Of a stretch of DNA of 21,245 bases, positions 18,190 through 21,245 are shown one piece after another. Below the pieces are notes generated by a model. That model searched no databases. It was not told the origin of the DNA and saw nothing but the letters and a program-made list of their open reading frames with translations. The position numbers and the translations under genes were made by a program. Origin of the DNA: Priapulus caudatus (Eukaryota; Priapulida; Priapulimorpha; Priapulimorphida; Priapulidae); assembly GCF_000485595.1 (NCBI RefSeq), contig NW_014577377.1, forward strand, positions 150,197-171,441, in the 5' to 3' direction. Each line of letters starts with the position of its first letter. The first letter of the stretch is position 1.

Positions 18190-19205
18190 TCCATCCTCAT
18201 CCCCATCCTCATTGTCATAACCATCCTCATCCCCTTGCTCCTCATCCCGCAATCTGTTATCCTCATTGTCACCCCCATCCTCGTTCCCATCCTCGCCCTT
18301 ATTGTATCCCCATCCTCATTGTCACCCCATCCTCATTCCCATCTTCATCGTCATTGTCATCCCCATCCTCATTCCATTGTCATCCCTATCTTCATCCTCA
18401 TTGTCAACCCCCATCCTCTATCCATCATTGTGCACCCCGATCCTCATCCTCCAATTGTCACACCCATGCTTTCATCCTCATTGTGTCACCGCCCATCCTC
18501 ATTCCATCCTCATCCTCATTTGTCATCTCCCATCCTCATTCCCATTGTCATCCCTATCTTATCCTCATTGTCCCCGACCCTCGTCATCCTCATTGTCACC
18601 CATCCTCTGCATCCTCATTGTCACCCCCATCCTCATTCCCATCCTCATCCTCATTGGCACCCCATCCTCATTCCCATCTTCATTCGTCATTATCATCCCC
18701 ATTATCATTCCATCGTGCATCCTATTCATTCCTGCATTGTCAGCCTCGCTCGTCACGCCTATCTTTATCGTCCATCCGACATCTCATCTTCATCTCCATT
18801 TTTATCCCTGTCCTCATCCTCATCGCCATCCTCATCCGCATCTACATCTTTATCTCCATTTTTTATCCCTATCCTGCATGCCTCATTCGTTATGGTCTGC
18901 ATTTTTATCCCTATCGCTTATACCCATCTCTCACAATCTTTATCCAGTCCACATCTCATCTTCCACCCAATCGCACATCTCCATCCTCACCCTCATTCAA
19001 ACACATTTTATATCCGCCGCGGTCTTCGTATCGCCTCATCTCCATCCAGTCCGATCCTCATCCTCATTACAATTTTTATCCACTTGCGTACTCCCCAGTC
19101 TACCATCGGCCCAGTCCCGCATGGCCCCATTTTTCACGCGGCAATTTTCATCTTCATCCCCTTTGCAATCCTTTATCGCTCATCTTCAAACTCCCATCCG
19201 CAGCC
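18190..19205 (+). repeat. CATCCTC minisatellite, unit 2
   Basis: About 1.0 kb, same two-part structure as 9740-10676 and about 80 bases longer. A block of about 220 bases (18401-18624) is identical to 9954-10177. The Pro/Ser/His/Ile-rich frames of up to 399 codons are repeat by-products. Confidence 0.95.
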
Positions 19206-21245
19206 TGATAACTCCGCGTCGCCGTGTCTCCCGCATCCCGAATTCTCAGCCACGTCTCATTATCATACCGAATCGCCATCGCTGCTGTCATGCCGCACGT
19301 TTCCTCTAAATCCTCATCGTCACCGCGAATGTCAATCGCACGTGCTCCGCCCAACGATCACCGCGGAAAAAAGGTCGTCGCCGCTGAGTCGTCACGTCGA
19401 CCGAGAATCGGTTTCTAATCTCGCTCGCCGTTGAACGCGAGTGTCGCTGTATTTTTGTTTCTCTGGCTCGAGTGTTGTTTCGCTGTTCGCGCTATATTGA
19501 GTCAGCGCAGTTACGGTTATCATCGTTGTACTCTAGATGAATCTCTTTTACCCCCGAATTTCATGAATTCGCGGACGCGATATTCTGTGCTAGGACGGTA
19601 ATATGATGTGGCATGAAGGCTGTGTCATCCTATTTGTCTCTTCTCGCTGCGACTGACATGCATTAGTAAATCAGGAGTAGATTAATAGGTGAATTCCCAT
19701 TATCCTACTCTGATTAGAAATGCTCTTGCTGAATCACCCACGTGCCTAGACAAATACGAGAGACATAATTGAGTGAGACATGTGAGAATACTGGCGAAGC
19801 GGGGCGCTGGCGTATCTACAACAGTGTACCTGGTTACATGTGAGTTTTATGTGTTGTTGTTCTTGCCAGCAATCGACCTGCTTTTCTCATACATTTTCTT
19901 CTTCTCTGGATGGAGTAACTGACTCTCTATGCAGAACCTGTCGTCACCCCCTAAGAGATTCACCGTAGATTCGAGGCACAGTGCTAACAAGATGCCGCCC
20001 ACTTCTCTCTACATTTCTTCCTCTCCCTTCACGGTTTCTCTGAACACGTTAATTGCATATTCGCTCTGTCACTGTTCAGAATGCTTACATTCATCGCGCG
20101 GTGCAAATAACTGGCCACAAAACAAGCTGGCGCGCATTTTTATACAGCGCGCCATACCTCATTTAGATCGGACTTAATCAAAGCTGCTTGTGAAAAATGC
20201 TTAATAAGTACGGTGTTTTTAAGGCCGTGTAATCAATGCATAAACCGCTAGTTTGCTAAACGTGTCAGACGCTGCCACGCGAGTAAATCGACATCAACGC
20301 TACCACAACTCGTGCTGTTTAGTAGTAGCGCAACATACTGATGAGAGCTACGACAGCAAGGCTGCCTAATAGCGGCAAAGTTCACGATCGTGCAACACCC
20401 ATAACAGCCAACCCACGTCATGCGACGTACTACACGATTTAAAATGTCATTATGGCGGCCACGCGACAGAAGTACATGCACGTATCATGCGTAACCCACT
20501 GCAACAGGTACGTGATTAACGCTGTGTTTACTCTCACACGCATTCCACAAACACAACCTCGCCGTGTCCAGTATAACACGCAGTGCTACACATTCTATTT
20601 ATGAGCATCAACCACTTCAAGTTTAACACTGCGAAACACCTTTACCGCAGCTAGCACACAATTAACCATACTCCGCTCTGAGACTCCTTTAATACAACGG
20701 ACCGGCCGCAATAAAAGTTTAACGCTACCGTTGGGTCATAATTAACTCTATGTTATATTATTTATGCAGAGACTTAATGACCCATTCACCCTATTATTCA
20801 CAGGTTATAACTCCATAGGCCGCAACAATAAGTATTGCCGTTACATAGGAAAAGTAGATGTAGAATACGCCATAACCTTCTAAACGTTTAACGTATACCA
20901 AATGCGCAGAAACACCAACCAAATAAATCGTAGATTCCAGCAATAAATCCGCTATTATAATGAATTTGAAGTACATTTCTATTGCCGTACTCGGAATTCA
21001 GCACTAATCTATAGCAGCGATGAACGTGGACTTTACGGATACATCCATCGGCGTTTTACTATCGGCGCGATCGCGGTATCTCGCCGCGCCTCTCTCTGGC
21101 CCCGAATGCGACTCCTATTAGCTTAATTTCAAAAAACGCGTGCTATCATGCACTCGACATAAAGACAGAGGCACATAACAAAGAGTGCATACCTCCGCGA
21201 GCGTGTAACATGTATACATGTGTATATACAGCTGGCTCGCCTGCT
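19206..21245. other. Terminal spacer of unit 2
   Basis: Counterpart of 10677-12665 with many indels. It contains a damaged copy of the palindrome (19668-19715) and ends in the ACCTCCGCGAGCGTG / GCTGGCTCG sequence. No gene is called. An 82-codon plus frame at 19929-20177 lies after a possible acceptor (CTCTCTATGCAG), but the matching stretch of unit 1 reads in another frame and stops early. Confidence 0.5.
19668..19715. repeat. Imperfect copy of the 46-bp palindrome, unit 2
   Basis: Both arms are recognisable (AAATCAGGAGTAG ... CTACTCTGATTA) around GAATTC, but several one-base insertions or losses break the symmetry. The unit 1 copy is perfect, so these are either new mutations or assembly errors at a hairpin. 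Confidence 0.75.

Larger units (their letters stand above)
12756..21245 (+). repeat. Macro-repeat unit 2 (about 8.5 kb, cut by window end)
   Basis: Second direct copy. Its last bases (CAGCTGGCTCGCCTGCT) correspond to 12650-12665 of unit 1, so only the final 90 bases or so of the unit are missing. The array may continue past the window. Differences from unit 1 are mostly one-base indels in the spacers, while large satellite stretches are identical. Confidence 0.93.

Noticed and set aside
4315-21245. Ribosomal DNA repeat with intergenic spacer
   Set aside because: The unit size and internal minisatellites suggest it, but no 18S, 5.8S, 28S or 5S sequence could be recognised in either unit.

Overview
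This is almost entirely non-coding eukaryotic DNA, almost certainly from an animal (metazoan). The grounds are TTAGGG blocks, rich microsatellites and minisatellites, SINE/RTE-like repeat debris, and one convincing spliced exon. No bacterial-type genes, rRNA or tRNA were found. The species cannot be named from the sequence. The two copies of the main repeat differ mostly by scattered single-base insertions and deletions, which looks more like a noisy, incompletely polished long-read assembly than natural divergence.

Layout. Bases 1-4314 are a left flank. It holds a hairpin-bearing repeat end (about 1-140), a CG/CA alternating tract (about 611-730), a probable retroelement or SINE copy ending in a (ACAT)n tail (about 945-1493), AT-rich DNA with two octamer motifs (1773-1865), a weak minus-strand first-exon candidate (1967-2065), a polypyrimidine tract (2463-2746), a short polypurine tract (3319-3376) and a decayed short-period repeat (about 3430-4040).

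From 4315 to the end lie two direct copies of one macro-repeat of about 8.4-8.5 kb: unit 1 at 4315-12755 and unit 2 at 12756-21245. Each unit holds the same parts in the same order. They are: a cassette of 43-bp inverted repeats enclosing TTAGGG repeats; a 66-codon exon on the minus strand; a CA/CG tract; a 20-bp minisatellite; an AT block; a 40-bp minisatellite; a purine-only GA tract of about 725 bp; a spacer with a TGACGTCA palindrome; a CATCCTC-type minisatellite; a 46-bp palindrome; and about 1.5 kb of spacer. Unit 2 is cut by the window end at the point matching 12665 of unit 1, so the array may continue.

Most interesting points. (1) The telomere-repeat cassette has perfect 43-bp terminal inverted repeats in unit 2, and its outer end coincides with the left edge of the array. 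(2) The macro-repeat carries a spliced-gene exon, intact in unit 2 and indel-broken in unit 1. (3) The two units are base-for-base identical over at least 2.2 kb of degenerate satellite but differ by many indels in the intervening spacer. That is the reverse of expectation and points to an assembly artefact or very recent gene conversion. (4) A 46-bp perfect palindrome recurs in each unit, and one arm of it also occurs near the window start.

Many long open frames exist here (Ser/Leu-rich, Arg/Thr/His-rich and Pro/Ser/His-rich). All can be explained as translations of simple repeats and none is called as a gene.
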